NCBI RefSeq assembly: GCF_006443095.1
Contig: NZ_VFWZ01000007.1
Coordinates: 1-64,000, forward strand
Source of the DNA: Aquimarina algicola
GTDB taxonomy: Bacteria > Bacteroidota > Bacteroidia > Flavobacteriales > Flavobacteriaceae
Reading direction: 5' to 3'
DNA length: 64,000 nucleotides
Part shown: in pieces, positions 10,928 through 18,359 of the stretch
Position numbering within the stretch: position 1 is the first letter of the stretch
Layout: every line of letters begins with the position of its first letter
Notes under the pieces: model-generated
Database searches by the model: none
What the model saw: only the letters and a program-made list of their open reading frames with translations
What the model was told of the DNA's origin: nothing
Made by a program: the position numbers and the translations under genes

Positions 10928-11115
10928 ATTTTTATTTTTAATTATTTTATTTTTATATTCTGAATTATCTTTCTCTGTATGCTTTATTTTTAATGAACTC
11001 ATCTATTCAAAATTGAGCCTAGCATCTTTGCGAAGTTTTCAATAACTCAAATGATTATATTGTTTATAAGAATTATACGTAGAAGTATGGTAAGTATATC
11101 ATAAAGAAAGGGATA

Positions 11116-11733
11116 CTACCTTATTGGCTTTCTATTATTCCATTGTAATATTATTTCGTAAAAAAATAGAGAAAGAAATAGAATTGTATAGATAAGCGTA
11201 GGTCCTCTTTCTACAAATGTTCCAATTTCTAATACACTAAGATAATTATCAATCCATCTAAAAACTATAAAACCCCATGTTACAATATAGCTACGAACTA
11301 CCCATTCTTTATGTTGTTTAATTCGATGAAGTTTTACTGCTCTATATGCCATAAAAGCAGTTGCAAACCAAGTGAAAGAAAGGATTTGTTGACTAAAAGC
11401 CCAAGTAAAATGTATTTTTATGGATGCAGTCCAAGCGATATAAGAAGCAGAAAAAGAAGCCAAAACAATAGATATCAAATAAATTTTACCAAATAATCTA
11501 TGTAATTTGAGATATTTCTTCCTAAATCCTTCCCAAAACAAAAATGGTCCCAAGAAAAACACAACTATTCCAACAAACAGATGTCCAATAAGCCACCATT
11601 TCTCATTCCAATGGCGACTATCAAAAACTTCCTCTTTTAATAGAAAATAATTTAATTTGGTTGAAATAAAATGTAAAGACATTATAAAGAGTAATATAAG
11701 AACTACATTATATTTCTTTGTTTTTGTTATCAT
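11116..11733 (-). CDS. DUF2306 membrane protein
   Basis: A 205-residue integral membrane protein with about six hydrophobic segments. Charged signature stretches KLHRLFGKIYLI near residue 80 and HRIKQHKEWVVRSYI near residue 140 are characteristic of the DUF2306 family, whose members are often found beside redox or biosynthetic genes; no reaction is established. It lies between the DAHP synthase fusion and the pabAB-like gene on the same strand, so it is probably part of the same transcription unit and may serve product modification, export or self-protection (inference only). No signal for an independent promoter was recognised. Confidence 0.7.
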   Translation of the reverse strand: MITKTKKYNVVLILLFIMSLHFISTKLNYFLLKEEVFDSRHWNEKWWLIGHLFVGIVVFFLGPFLFWEGFRKKYLKLHRLFGKIYLISIVLASFSASYIAWTASIKIHFTWAFSQQILSFTWFATAFMAYRAVKLHRIKQHKEWVVRSYIVTWGFIVFRWIDNYLSVLEIGTFVERGPTLIYTILFLSLFFYEIILQWNNRKPIR

Positions 11734-11982
11734 TTTAAAAATTTCTGGTTAATAAAGGATAAGACTAAGGAGTACCTTGCTAAAAACTACTTATAAATCT
11801 TGTTATTTATAAATAAGAGTATCTACTTAAAAAGTGTTGCAGACAATTCTATCCGAAAGTATAGATTTGTTTTTACTGTTGATTTTTCCTTTAAACTGAG
11901 AGGAAAAATAGTATTTGTATAGAATTTATATTCTAGTATTAAGAACGAGAACTTATCTTAATTCAAAAATCTAATGATTAAT

Positions 11983-13068
11983 TTAAATAGCGACTTCTTG
12001 TGAATGTTGATTAATTGGTTTTTGATGAATTGCTTCAAAAACTCTTAGAATAAATTCTTCGTTCAAGTTTGGTTGTTCTTTCTCAACAATTATTTTTTCT
12101 ATAGTCTTTTTCCAACAACGTTCTGAATGTAAAATTCCAAAATTTTCATTTGTTTTTATATTTTCTATTTTCTTCGAGATTTTCATTCTTTTTGATAAAG
12201 TATCAATCAATTGATTATCTAGTATATCAATTTCGGTTCTTAATTTATTTAATCCTTTCTGATATACTTTATCCTGCCCTATTTCTTTACGTAGTTTAAG
12301 ATAATTGAGGTATTGAATTAACATGTCTGGTGTTATTTGCTGGGCAGCATCACTCCATGCATTATCAGGATCATAGTGTGATTCTATTATAAGTCCATCA
12401 AAATTAAGATCTAAACCAATCTGACAAAGATCAAAAATCAAATCTCTTCTTCCCGCTATGTGAGATGGGTCTAAAAATATCGGTAAATCAGGAAAACGAC
12501 TTTGTAAATCAATAGGTATTTGCCATTCTGGAATATTACGATATCTTGTTTTTTCGAATGTAGAAAACCCTCTATGAATCACTCCTAAGTTGTTTACCCC
12601 AGCCATATGAAAACGTTCTACTGCCCCTAACCACAATGCTAAATCAGGATTGATAGGATTTTTGATTAATACTGGATTATCTATTCCTTTACAGGCATTT
12701 GCTATCTCTTGTACAATAAAAGGCGATACTGTACTTCTTGCTCCTATCCATAGAATATCGATTTCGTGTTGTAAAGCTAATTCTACATGATATGGATTAG
12801 CCACTTCTATTGCGATCTTCATTCCTGTTTCATTTTTGGCACGTTGCAACCATTTTAATCCCAGAGCACCAACTCCTTCAAAATTACCGGGTCTTGTTCT
12901 TGGTTTCCAGATACCTGCTCTCATTACCGTAGCATCAGAATTTCTTAATTGATGTGCTATTCTAATTACCTGATCTTCAGTCTCCGCACTGCATGGACCT
13001 GCAATTACTAATGGATGATCTGAATTATAACCATTTAACCAATTCCTGAATTCTTTTTTATTTTTCAT
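11983..13068 (-). CDS. Bifunctional DAHP synthase / chorismate mutase
   Basis: Residues 1-260 form a type I-beta DAHP synthase (KDOPS-like fold): GPCSAETE near residue 24, RAGIWKPRTRPG, IHRGFSTFEKTRY, and the metal/phosphate motif LDPSHIAGRRD. Residues ~265-350 form an AroQ-type chorismate mutase helix bundle (LRTEIDILDNQLIDTLSKRM). The 361-residue length and fusion order are usual for Bacteroidota. It condenses PEP with erythrose-4-phosphate at the entry of the shikimate pathway; the mutase makes prephenate or, as in PapB-like relatives, might act on aminodeoxychorismate. Its position between the antiterminator gene and the aminodeoxychorismate synthase suggests a pathway-dedicated copy that raises chorismate supply. 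Whether it is feedback-sensitive cannot be read from the sequence. Confidence 0.9.
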   Translation of the reverse strand: MKNKKEFRNWLNGYNSDHPLVIAGPCSAETEDQVIRIAHQLRNSDATVMRAGIWKPRTRPGNFEGVGALGLKWLQRAKNETGMKIAIEVANPYHVELALQHEIDILWIGARSTVSPFIVQEIANACKGIDNPVLIKNPINPDLALWLGAVERFHMAGVNNLGVIHRGFSTFEKTRYRNIPEWQIPIDLQSRFPDLPIFLDPSHIAGRRDLIFDLCQIGLDLNFDGLIIESHYDPDNAWSDAAQQITPDMLIQYLNYLKLRKEIGQDKVYQKGLNKLRTEIDILDNQLIDTLSKRMKISKKIENIKTNENFGILHSERCWKKTIEKIIVEKEQPNLNEEFILRVFEAIHQKPINQHSQEVAI

Positions 13069-13524
13069 GTCCGTACTTTGTTTTATTGATATCGCTGTTA
13101 ATTAACTTTCAAAATGTTTATTCCTTTATTTATTGGTTTTTCAATTCTTATTCAATTTTCTTTTATGCATCATAAACACAATACACCTTTAACATAAGCA
13201 ACTTATAATCAATTATATAATATTAAATATCATCTAATCGAAATTTATTTTTTTAGATTTCTAATATGTGAAGTGAAAGAATTACTTATATATCCTTGTC
13301 TTAGTATATTCATTGTATTTTGATCTATTTCATCATACTTTATTGCTAATGAATAGATCTTGAGTATTTCTTTTTACATAATAGGGACTAAAAGAATGGC
13401 TGTTAAGACTTAGACATATTGTATCTACTAGTTTTGTAACTACCGAAAAGTTCTATATGATTTTGATGGGTTTACTTATATATGTAAGATTGATCGATCT
13501 TTTGATCTAGTATCTATTTGTTTT
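13069..13524. other. Gap between nusG-like gene and DAHP synthase gene
   Basis: A long 456-base non-coding stretch inside a run of same-strand genes. It contains a near-perfect palindrome AAGATTGATCGATCTT (13486-13501) shortly after the antiterminator gene, and AACTACCGAAAAG (13438-13450), which matches the left part of the dyad at 15197 in 12 of 13 bases but has no matching right half. No exact TAnnTTTG element was found on the minus strand. It may hold a regulated promoter or a pause/termination point for the antiterminator to overcome. Confidence 0.45.
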
Positions 13525-14043
13525 TTATACTGAAACTAAAGGATTTAAAAATGATAAAGGTACAGTAGCATAAACACTATGTCTTAGTGAGTCTATAGAA
13601 ACTTGTATCTTAAAATTTTCATCAACTCTTTCTACTCTACACTTTAAACCCTGTAAAGGACCATTGGATATCTCCATTAATTTTCCTAAATTAGGTATAC
13701 AACAATCTGTTTTTAAATCTTTTACACCTTCTGTATTTAACAATAGAGAAATCTTATCTATCTCAGATTGTGTGATGCGTGCGTATTCTTTACCAAATTT
13801 TATAAAAGTACATACCCCATCAATGCTTGAGGCTTTATAAAAATCCATTTTCGAATTTATATTTATAAATACGTACGAAGTGAATAAAGGAACTCTTAGT
13901 TTTTTACTTCTATCACTCCATTTTCGTATTACAGTAGTCATTGGCAAAAATGCATCTAGCTCTTTCTCTATTAATAATTTATAGACTTTACATTCTTGTT
14001 TTGATCTAACATAAATCACATGCCAACCATTCATATTTTTCAT
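13525..14043 (-). CDS. NusG/RfaH-family specialised antiterminator
   Basis: The protein begins with an NGN domain (GWHVIYVRSKQECKVYKLL, then FLPMTTVIRKWSDRSKK and PLFTSYVFI) and ends with a KOW-like segment (ISNGPLQGLKCRVERV). This is the layout of NusG paralogues such as RfaH, UpxY and LoaP, which bind RNA polymerase and let it read through long operons; LoaP is known to act on polyketide operons in Bacillus. I start at ATG 14043 (MKNMNGWHV); ATG 14034 is also possible, and a GTG at 14079 would add an unconserved lysine-rich tail. It is the first gene of the minus-strand series that leads through DAHP synthase and pabAB into the giant PKS, so its probable job is to keep polymerase moving over that >13 kb unit. 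Confidence 0.85.
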   Translation of the reverse strand: MKNMNGWHVIYVRSKQECKVYKLLIEKELDAFLPMTTVIRKWSDRSKKLRVPLFTSYVFININSKMDFYKASSIDGVCTFIKFGKEYARITQSEIDKISLLLNTEGVKDLKTDCCIPNLGKLMEISNGPLQGLKCRVERVDENFKIQVSIDSLRHSVYATVPLSFLNPLVSV

Positions 14044-14067
14044 AATTCTTTTTTTAGTTTTTAAACA

Positions 14068-14095
14068 TGGCTTCGCCACTTCCAGTCACATGGAA
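14068..14095 (-). promoter_or_regulatory. Tandem small hairpins in the nusG-like gene leader
   Basis: Two adjacent inverted repeats, TGGC-TTC-GCCA (14068-14078) and TTCCA-GTCACA-TGGAA (14080-14095), lie just before the preferred start. RfaH and LoaP recognise short hairpin-containing elements in early leaders, so this is a possible recruitment or pause site. No sequence match to a known ops element is claimed. Confidence 0.25.
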
Positions 14096-14355
14096 TTCTT
14101 ATTAAAAAAAAGTTAGGGGGTAATGATTTATATAATTTTTACAATAATCTGTTTACAGACCATAATTAATATAATACTATCCTATTTTAAATAATTAAAT
14201 CTTTTATTCATAAAATTTAAGATGTATCATAGTCATAAAAAAAACAAATTAAAGTATGACAAGCAGATAGTCTTTTTTAGTGATTTTTTTATCTAAAATA
14301 TTTGGTATATATCAATAAATCAGTGAACTGTAAATTTTTCTTATTGTTATTTTCT

Positions 14356-14363
14356 CAAATTTA
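14356..14363 (-). promoter_or_regulatory. -7 element (TAAATTTG) for the nusG-like gene
   Basis: On the minus strand this reads TAAATTTG, an exact match to the Bacteroidota -7 consensus TAnnTTTG. No TTG-type -33 element is found at the usual 19-21 base spacing; the ACTAC-N8-GTAGT dyad occupies that position instead, as expected for an activator-dependent promoter. Confidence 0.5.
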
Positions 14364-14384
14364 AATTATAATAGTTGACCTACT

Positions 14385-14402
14385 ACTACACCTCAGAGTA
14401 GT
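14385..14402. promoter_or_regulatory. Dyad ACTAC-N8-GTAGT upstream of the nusG-like promoter
   Basis: The plus strand reads ACTACACCTCAGAGTAGT. It shares half-sites and the exact 8-base spacing with the dyad at 15198-15215. Its centre is about 37 bases upstream of the last base of the TAAATTTG element, so roughly -42 to -45 from the expected start of transcription, the classical position for a LuxR-family activator. Confidence 0.5.
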
Positions 14403-14426
14403 TCGCTATTCAATTCTAATGATACG

Positions 14427-15116
14427 TTAATAAACGGTACATGTTTTTGATAATTGGTTAACTCTCACATTATTCAACATATATTTATTCTTATTATAGA
14501 AATCAATTAATCCATTGTAAGAGATAATTACAGGGATTGTTTCAGATCCTAAATAACTTATGGATTCTCCTACAATTTCAGTCTTAATCCCAATAAGATT
14601 CATTGTACGTAATAGTTTTGCATCACATTCTGCAAATGCAATATTATCTTTATGTTGACAAATAAGTCTAATAGCATATAGCATTAACTGCTTAAATAAA
14701 TTTATATCACGTGAGCCTTTTTTGATTGCAAATCTTCCGATATGCCATATTTCATTTATAGAATATCTATTAATACAACTTAATGGATTTATACCAAAGA
14801 TCTTTTGAATTGGTAAAGGATGAATATAATCCCATTTTAAGGCTCTGATTGTTCCAATTATCTCTTCATCTTCATTTTTTATTGCAAAAATTTTCGAGTT
14901 ATCTAAATAGTCAATCTCTTCTTTATAAATACTGATTATATCATTTTCATAATCGTTTGGATGTATTTCATCTCTATGATATTTAAAGTTTTCTGTAACT
15001 ACAAATTTCGAGATATTCAAAAGTTCATCTTGTTTTATGTTTTCTGAAGTTATTAATTTTGAAATGTTTAGCGTTTGTTTATCCTGGTTAAACAGATAAT
15101 TTTTTGGTTTGTACAT
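14427..15116 (-). CDS. LuxI/FeeM-fold N-acyl amino acid or autoinducer synthase-like protein
   Basis: This 229-residue protein looks like a GNAT-fold acyl transferase of the autoinducer-synthase/FeeM group. Recognisable landmarks are an acidic segment with Arg and Asp residues (HRDEIHPNDYENDI, near residue 50), IIGTIRALKWD (the conserved Arg after the central strand, near 90), EIWHIGRFAIKK (the E-x-x-x-R-F stretch, near 120), FAECDAKLLRTMNLIGI and a C-terminal LGSETIPVIIS. Such enzymes move an acyl chain from acyl-ACP onto an amino acid or S-adenosylmethionine. The divergent neighbour is a LuxR-type regulator and the shared gap holds a 20-base dyad, a luxI/luxR-like layout. Canonical AHL synthases are not characteristic of Bacteroidota, so the product may be an N-acyl amino acid rather than an AHL. 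Family assignment rests on motifs and context only. Confidence 0.65.
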   Translation of the reverse strand: MYKPKNYLFNQDKQTLNISKLITSENIKQDELLNISKFVVTENFKYHRDEIHPNDYENDIISIYKEEIDYLDNSKIFAIKNEDEEIIGTIRALKWDYIHPLPIQKIFGINPLSCINRYSINEIWHIGRFAIKKGSRDINLFKQLMLYAIRLICQHKDNIAFAECDAKLLRTMNLIGIKTEIVGESISYLGSETIPVIISYNGLIDFYNKNKYMLNNVRVNQLSKTCTVY

Positions 15117-15196
15117 TGTTGGTTTTTTTTTAAAAGTATCCCATAATAGAATAGATAAACCTACACAAAATAATAGTCCCCCAATTGTTGTCTAAA

Positions 15197-15216
15197 AACT
15201 ACCTAAAAGGGTAGTT
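15197..15216. promoter_or_regulatory. 20-base lux-box-like dyad between synthase and LuxR genes
   Basis: AACTACCTAAAAGGGTAGTT has perfect 7-base arms (AACTACC/GGTAGTT) around a 6-base centre, total 20 bases, the size of a lux box. The symmetry continues outward: arms 15191-15203 and 15210-15222 match in 11 of 13 positions. It lies 81 bases upstream of the synthase start and 95 bases upstream of the regulator start, so it could control both. Confidence 0.6.
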
Positions 15217-15279
15217 GTTAAATTTGCTGAAAAACCAGACAGCTTTAACATAAAAAATGTTAAACTTCAAAAAAAATAC

Positions 15280-15287
15280 TATTTTTG
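15280..15287 (+). promoter_or_regulatory. -7 element (TATTTTTG) for the PAS-LuxR gene
   Basis: Exact TAnnTTTG match on the plus strand 24 bases before ATG 15311. No clear -33 partner is seen. A short leader of about 18 bases would result. Confidence 0.45.
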
Positions 15288-15310
15288 TGCTTACTTAAAA
15301 CCGATTCTTT

Positions 15311-16072
15311 ATGTTAAGCAAAAGTGATTTTTTCTCTTCGCGCAATACTGTTATTGACATAACTGAAAACGATAAATACCAACCTACAAATTATTTGGAA
15401 GCTGTTAAAGCTTTCGCTAGGACTACTTATCAAAGTATTTATGTAATTGACTATGAAAAAAAGGGGTTTGAATATGTTTCCGAAAATCCATTATTTTTAT
15501 GTGGACATACAGCTGAAGAAGTAAGACAATTAGGTTATGCATTTTATTTTAAATACGTTACTAAAGATGATTTAGATTTACTTTTAAAAATTAACACTAT
15601 TGGATTTGATTTTTTTGAAAAAATCCCTCTGGAACAACGAAAATGTTATACAATTGTTTATGATTTTCATTTAAAAAACCCAGATGGAAAAGTTATTCTT
15701 ATTAACCAAAGGTTAACCCCTGTTTACTTGACTCAAACGGGAAAAATATGGAAAGCTATTTGCATTGTTTCACTCTCTTCAGAAAAGAGTTCTGGTAATA
15801 TAAAGATTGTCAAGAATGGTGACAATATGATATTTGAGTATAATCTTGAAAGAGGTTTTTGGAAAACTGTAGAAAAAATAAAATTGACTAGTCGTGAAAA
15901 AGAGATTCTTCAGTATTCTATAAGAGGATATACGATAGGCGAGATAGCAGAAACAATTTTTGTATCTCCTGATACTGTAAAATTTCATAGAAGAAAACTA
16001 TTTTCAAAACTTGAAGTAACAAATATCTCAGAAGCTATAGCGTATGCTACAAACAATGGTCTATTAGTATAG
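15311..16072 (+). CDS. PAS-LuxR transcriptional regulator
   Basis: The first ~160 residues resemble a PAS-type sensor fold (IYVIDYEKKGFEYVSENP, GYAFYFKYV, then strand-rich FHLKNPDGKVILINQRLTP). The last ~65 residues are a GerE/LuxR helix-turn-helix: LTSREKEILQYSIRGYTIGE, AETIFVSPDTVKFHRRKLFSK, LEVTNISEAIAYA. There is no recognisable LuxR autoinducer-binding domain, so if it senses the neighbouring synthase's product it does so through the PAS fold. It is transcribed away from the synthase, with a 194-base shared regulatory gap. The expected role is activation of the synthase, the antiterminator gene and possibly itself through ACTAC-N8-GTAGT dyads (inference). Confidence 0.85.
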   Translation: MLSKSDFFSSRNTVIDITENDKYQPTNYLEAVKAFARTTYQSIYVIDYEKKGFEYVSENPLFLCGHTAEEVRQLGYAFYFKYVTKDDLDLLLKINTIGFDFFEKIPLEQRKCYTIVYDFHLKNPDGKVILINQRLTPVYLTQTGKIWKAICIVSLSSEKSSGNIKIVKNGDNMIFEYNLERGFWKTVEKIKLTSREKEILQYSIRGYTIGEIAETIFVSPDTVKFHRRKLFSKLEVTNISEAIAYATNNGLLV

Positions 16073-16231
16073 AACTTGTTTAAACTTTTTGAAGTTGCTA
16101 AAAATTGCTCTTTTTAGCCCCTGTTTTTGCCTTTTTATCCTTCCGTAGCTCTGCTATGCAACTCAAAAAAGCCCGTAACAAAACTAAAAACTTCTAATTT
16201 TTGCTTAAATCCGAAAAGTTTAAACGAGTTC
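16072..16231. repeat. 160-base palindromic MITE-like element
   Basis: The ends are 18-base inverted repeats with one mismatch: GAACTTGTTTAAACTTTT (16072-16089) against the complement of 16214-16231. At the exact centre is a hairpin CGTAGC-TCT-GCTATG (16144-16158), and the two ~78-base arms keep patchy complementarity, so the whole element can fold into one long hairpin. It starts on the last base of the LuxR stop codon and ends 10 bases before the convergent ThiF-like stop, where it can serve as a two-way terminator. It has no coding capacity. Confidence 0.65.
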
Positions 16232-16241
16232 ATAAATTATT

Positions 16242-17018
16242 CTATAGATTGTCATCAATTATTTTTGATAGATAAAACTCGGGAAACTTTTTAAACTTTT
16301 TTCCTGTGGCTATATTAAATAACAAATGTGTACACATTGCTGCTACTGACCAAGAAGCTATAGCTAACTGAGGAGGAGGTAAGTTTTCCTTCTCTTTAAC
16401 ATATTCTTCAATTACATCATCTATCCATTTTTGTGGATTCCCCCAAAACTTTAAATAACTAGAGGCATATTTTACCATAACTACTTCATTAAAATCTTCA
16501 TCGGGTCTAGATATCTCATCCAACAATAACCCGTCTTTGGTAATTACGGTAACCAGACTTCCCCATCCTATATTATAAGGATGTAAGATAGGAATATTTT
16601 GATTTTGACAGATTTTATCTAATACCAAAGGGACTTGAGAAGAAAAATCTAAGGCATTGACTACTGCTTTATGTCCAAGGATATTTTCATTAACATTTTC
16701 GACAGTTAAAAAAAAATCAAAACACGTGATATTAGCTTTTTTATTAATAGATAATAAACGTTTTTTTAAGGCTTCAACTTTGTTTAGATTAATATCCTCC
16801 TCCGTATAAATCTGACGATTCAGATTAGATCTTTCAACTTGGTCTCCATCAATTATAGTAATATTTTCAAAACCAAAGCGTAGAGCACATTCAGCAATAA
16901 TACTTCCAATACCTGCTCCTGCAAGTAATATTGGAAAGTTCTTAATCATTTCTTGTTCATCATTGGTAATATAAATTCTATTTCGGGCATATCGATTTTC
17001 CATGGGGTTTTCTTTCAT
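16242..17018 (-). CDS. ThiF/HesA-family E1-like adenylyltransferase
   Basis: The 258-residue protein has the E1-like Rossmann core: LAGAGIGSIIAECALRFGF (glycine loop), ITIIDGDQVERSNLNRQIY (acidic ribose-binding end plus the R/N/Q residues) and the Lys-containing helix NLNKVEALKKRL, then VVNALDF near residue 135. There is no CxxC zinc pair, as in some stand-alone E1-like proteins. Family members activate the C-terminus of a ubiquitin-like protein or a small carboxylate by adenylation. No ThiS/MoaD-like partner is visible nearby. A start at residue 6 (17003) is equally plausible. It lies 111 bases downstream of the aminotransferase on the same strand, so the two may be co-transcribed, and it converges on the LuxR gene. 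Confidence 0.8.
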   Translation of the reverse strand: MKENPMENRYARNRIYITNDEQEMIKNFPILLAGAGIGSIIAECALRFGFENITIIDGDQVERSNLNRQIYTEEDINLNKVEALKKRLLSINKKANITCFDFFLTVENVNENILGHKAVVNALDFSSQVPLVLDKICQNQNIPILHPYNIGWGSLVTVITKDGLLLDEISRPDEDFNEVVMVKYASSYLKFWGNPQKWIDDVIEEYVKEKENLPPPQLAIASWSVAAMCTHLLFNIATGKKFKKFPEFYLSKIIDDNL

Positions 17019-17129
17019 ATCAAAATGTACAGCTGATTACTAAAAATAAGTCAACTTCTGAGGTCGTTTTTATCGTGAATCATTTAATTCTTTATTGTAT
17101 GATCAAATCAATTTAGAAGAACCAAAAAA

Positions 17130-18359
17130 TTAAGCGTTAATCTCATAATTATACAGAGTCAGTGATTCTTCTTCAGAATATTGCTCCAAAGCTAATCTAA
17201 GAATATTAATTGCTTTTTTAAGGTCTTCTATATCGAGAACATATGCTATTCTTACCTGATTTAATCCTCTATTATGATTGTAATAAAATCCAGAAGCTGG
17301 CGCAAGCATAACAGTTTCTTTATTTACATGAAACGTTTCTAAAAGCCATTTAGTAAAATGATCAGCGTCTTTTATTGGTAATTCTACAATACAATAGAAA
17401 CCTCCATTTGGTAAAGCTACTTTTACTCCTGGAATTTGTCTAAGACCTTCAACCAATACATCTCTTCTTGCTTTATATTTTGCTACTGTTTCTATATAAT
17501 AGGATTCAGGAGCATCTAATGCAGCTTCACTTGCAATTTGCGCAAATGTGGGAGGGCTCAATCTTGCTTGAGCAAATTTTGTAGCCGTTTGTATAAAACT
17601 TTTATTTTTACTTACAATACATCCTATTCTAGCGCCACACATACTATATCGTTTAGAAACAGAATCTACTACGATTGCATGATCATTAATAGATTTTTCT
17701 TGTAATATAGAATAATGTTCTAAATCATCATATACAAACTCTCTATAGACCTCATCAGAAATCAAAAATAAATTATATTTGATCGCTAATGCTGATAGCT
17801 TTTTTATTTCTTCTTTGGTATATAAATATCCGGTCGGATTACTAGGATTACAGATAAGAATTGCTTTAGTCTTGTCTGTAATACATTTTTCAAAATCTTT
17901 TATTGATGATAGAGCAAAACCATTATCAATAGTAGAAGTTAAAGGCACAATTTTTATTCTAGATTGTGTAGAAAAACCATAATAATTAGCATAAAAAGGC
18001 TCTTGAACTATTATTTCATCATCGGGATCTGTTATGCAACCCAGTGTAAAAAGTAATGCTTCACTAGCACCGGTAGTAACCAAGATATCATCAAAAGATA
18101 CTGTAATGCGTTGTTTGATATAGTACTTTGCTAATTTTTCTCTTAAGCTTTTAAAACCAATTGATTCACTGTAGGCAAGAACTTCAAGTTTATGCTTTCT
18201 TACTGCATCTAGAGCCTCTATAGGAGGAGCAATATCCGGTTGACCGATATTGAGATGAAAGACATGTTTTCCTTCCTTCACCACTTTTTCTGCAAGAATC
18301 GATAATTTACGAATCGGCGACTCGGGCATAGCTTTTGCTCTATTTGATATTAAAGGCAT
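17130..18359 (-). CDS. PLP-dependent class I/II aminotransferase
   Basis: A 409-residue fold-type I aminotransferase. Seen are the N-terminal GQPDIAPP, VTTGASEAL (phosphate cup), CNPSNPTGY, SDEVYREF, the Schiff-base Lys at about residue 236 in DSVSKRYSM, and the C-terminal RIAYVLD with the substrate-carboxylate Arg. The family includes aspartate/aromatic aminotransferases common in Bacteroidota. Substrate cannot be told from motifs. Beside an aminodeoxychorismate synthase, a DAHP synthase/chorismate mutase and an acyl amino acid synthase-like gene it could transaminate an aromatic 2-oxo acid, or make the amino acid acylated by the neighbour (inference). It may equally be a general enzyme outside the cluster. 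Confidence 0.87.
   Translation of the reverse strand: MPLISNRAKAMPESPIRKLSILAEKVVKEGKHVFHLNIGQPDIAPPIEALDAVRKHKLEVLAYSESIGFKSLREKLAKYYIKQRITVSFDDILVTTGASEALLFTLGCITDPDDEIIVQEPFYANYYGFSTQSRIKIVPLTSTIDNGFALSSIKDFEKCITDKTKAILICNPSNPTGYLYTKEEIKKLSALAIKYNLFLISDEVYREFVYDDLEHYSILQEKSINDHAIVVDSVSKRYSMCGARIGCIVSKNKSFIQTATKFAQARLSPPTFAQIASEAALDAPESYYIETVAKYKARRDVLVEGLRQIPGVKVALPNGGFYCIVELPIKDADHFTKWLLETFHVNKETVMLAPASGFYYNHNRGLNQVRIAYVLDIEDLKKAINILRLALEQYSEEESLTLYNYEINA

Larger units (their letters stand above)
14044..14426. other. Leader and promoter region of the nusG-like gene
   Basis: This 383-base gap holds, in minus-strand order, a dyad ACTAC-N8-GTAGT (14385-14402), an exact TAnnTTTG match (14356-14363) and, 25-50 bases before ATG 14043, two small hairpins in tandem: TTCCA-N6-TGGAA (14080-14095) and TGGC-TTC-GCCA (14068-14078). 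The remainder is A/T-rich with no supported small gene. Confidence 0.55.

Noticed and set aside
14044..14079. GTG start at 14079 for the nusG-like gene
   Set aside because: It would add an unconserved lysine-rich tail before the NGN domain; ATG starts at 14043/14034 fit the family better.
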